NCBI GenBank assembly: GCA_016844425.1
Contig: JAERML010000075.1
Coordinates: 1-6,841 of the forward strand
Reading direction: 5' to 3'
From: Bacteroidota bacterium
GTDB taxonomy: Bacteria > Bacteroidota > UBA10030 > UBA6906
DNA: 6,841 nucleotides
The translations under genes and the position numbers were made by a program. The notes beneath the pieces were generated by a model. The model ran no database searches and was not told where the DNA came from. It saw only the letters and a program-made list of their open reading frames with translations. Shown here in pieces: positions 6,092 through 6,841 of the stretch. Within the stretch, counting starts at the first letter, position 1; each line of letters begins with the position of its first letter.

Positions 6092-6436
6092 TTGATTCCG
6101 ACACAAGTCAAGCTGACAGTGGATAAAGGCACAGAGTCCGACATCCTGCTGCTTGCGTGGGATGACGGCCATTCGGGTGCCAGCTCACTTCGGACACTCC
6201 GTGATAGCTGTCCGTGCGCGGGCTGTCAGGGTGAAACCGTCCTCCTGAAGACCTACGCACCAATGGAGACCCCGGAAATGCCCGGGAAGTACAAACTCGT
6301 GGGGGCAAACCAGGTTGGCTCATACGCGCTGGCATTATCGTGGGCCGACGGTCATAAGACAGGCATCTATACATGGGAGAATCTTAGGTCTCTTTGCGAA
6401 TGTGAAATCTGTCGTCCACGAGAGACAGGGGCTTGA
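6092..6436 (+). CDS. DUF971 (GBBH-like N-terminal domain) protein with two CxCxxC clusters
   Basis: A protein of 114 residues from the proposed TTG start. The fold family (DUF971, also called gamma-butyrobetaine hydroxylase-like N-terminal domain) is recognised by the opening PTQVKLTV, LAWDDGH.G..SLRTLRDSCPCAGC, the later GSYALALSWADGHKTGIYTW and LRSLCECEIC. Two matching clusters are visible: C40-C42-C45 (CPCAGC) and C102-C104-C107 (CECEIC). In related proteins such cysteines bind zinc. DUF971 is also found fused to Mrp/ApbC-type Fe-S carrier ATPases and in plant HCF101, so a link with metal or Fe-S cluster handling is possible, though inferred. The start is uncertain: the frame is open back to 6038, but that stretch overlaps the tRNA terminator. 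TTG 6092 begins the conserved part, with only a weak AGG (6079-6081) upstream. The next gene follows after 6 bases. Confidence 0.8.
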   Translation: MIPTQVKLTVDKGTESDILLLAWDDGHSGASSLRTLRDSCPCAGCQGETVLLKTYAPMETPEMPGKYKLVGANQVGSYALALSWADGHKTGIYTWENLRSLCECEICRPRETGA

Positions 6437-6442
6437 GGTCCA

Positions 6443-6841
6443 ATGACAAAACGCGCTCAAGCTGCTTGGTCGCAAAGGGGATCTCGTATCGCAGGCATCC
6501 TTGAGGGGCATTTCGGCATCCCGTTAAGGTCAGGAAAACGCTCCAGTCCCTTGAATACCCTCATCGCAACCATGCTGTCGCAGAACACGAATGACCAGAA
6601 CAGCTACAGGGCATGGTTGAGCATGCGTAAGAGCTTCCCTACCTGGGAAAAGGTTGCATCAGCTCCCTGGCAAGCGCTCGCATCGTCGATTAAAGTCGGC
6701 GGTTTGAAAAATCAGAAGGCGCTGAGAATCAAGAAAATCCTTCGCTTGATCCATGGGGAGACAGGGAAGTACGACCTCGGATTTCTCAACGACCGATCGA
6801 ATGACGAGGTGATGGAGTACCTTTTGTCGATGAAGGGTGTT
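6443..6841 (+). CDS. Endonuclease III-like (HhH-GPD) DNA repair protein, N-terminal part (3' end outside window)
   Basis: The frame is open from ATG 6443 to the window end (133 codons, no stop). The protein contains SPLNTLIATMLSQNTNDQNSYRAW, FPTWEKVASAP, IKVGGLKNQKALRIKKIL and, at the very end, LLSMKGV, which is where endonuclease III proteins have the LPGVGxKTA helix-hairpin-helix. It therefore belongs to the HhH-GPD base-excision repair superfamily (DNA glycosylase, usually with AP lyase activity). The SQNTND wording resembles the group often annotated 'endonuclease III domain protein' rather than E. coli Nth (SAQATD). The catalytic Lys/Asp and the four-cysteine Fe-S loop lie beyond the window, so activity cannot be judged. 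GAGG (6435-6438) overlaps the upstream stop and sits 4 bases before the ATG, suggesting coupling with the DUF971 gene. Confidence 0.82.
   Translation, partial: MTKRAQAAWSQRGSRIAGILEGHFGIPLRSGKRSSPLNTLIATMLSQNTNDQNSYRAWLSMRKSFPTWEKVASAPWQALASSIKVGGLKNQKALRIKKILRLIHGETGKYDLGFLNDRSNDEVMEYLLSMKGV

Overview
The window (6,841 bases, moderate G+C, genes tightly packed) looks like a bacterial chromosome of the Bacteroidota/Chlorobiota/Ignavibacteriota (FCB) type. Three things suggest this: the leucyl-tRNA synthetase carries the long insertion before its VNWC motif that I know from Bacteroides-type enzymes; there is a Bacteroidota-style lipoprotein with a planctomycete-type cytochrome c (PF07635-like) domain; and the intergenic DNA contains palindromic 'CTTTGYGCCTT' repeats. 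Clear Shine-Dalgarno sequences and frequent TTG/GTG starts argue against a typical Bacteroidia member and lean towards the Ignavibacteria/Chlorobi side. This placement is inference, not a database result.

Layout: (1) 1-241, the 3' end of a SpoIIE/RsbU-type PP2C serine phosphatase. (2) 242-605, a long non-coding leader region with a good sigma70-like promoter (302-330) and a complex palindromic repeat (411-540). (3) 606-3188, leuS. (4) 3189-3345, a spacer holding a second, related inverted repeat. (5) 3346-5329, a tightly coupled three-gene unit: family 2 glycosyltransferase, DUF1844 protein and nadK. (6) 5338-5751 on the minus strand, converging on nadK with an 8-base gap: a small lipoprotein with an unusual CX4CH haem motif. 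(7) 5862-6050, a compact self-contained tRNA-Ala(GGC) unit with its own promoter and intrinsic terminator. (8) 6092-6436, a DUF971 protein with two CxCxxC clusters. (9) 6443-6841, the 5' part of an endonuclease III-like (HhH-GPD) gene that runs off the window.

How they work together: leuS, tRNA-Ala and nadK are housekeeping (translation, NADP supply). The GT2/DUF1844/nadK genes are probably co-translated, but nothing shows a shared pathway. The cytochrome lipoprotein suggests an electron-transfer or respiratory role in the cell envelope. The DUF971/HhH-GPD pair may form an operon. I see no defence system, CRISPR array, prophage or transposase. The least-explained material is the pair of palindromic elements flanking leuS and the roughly 270-base leader in front of it.
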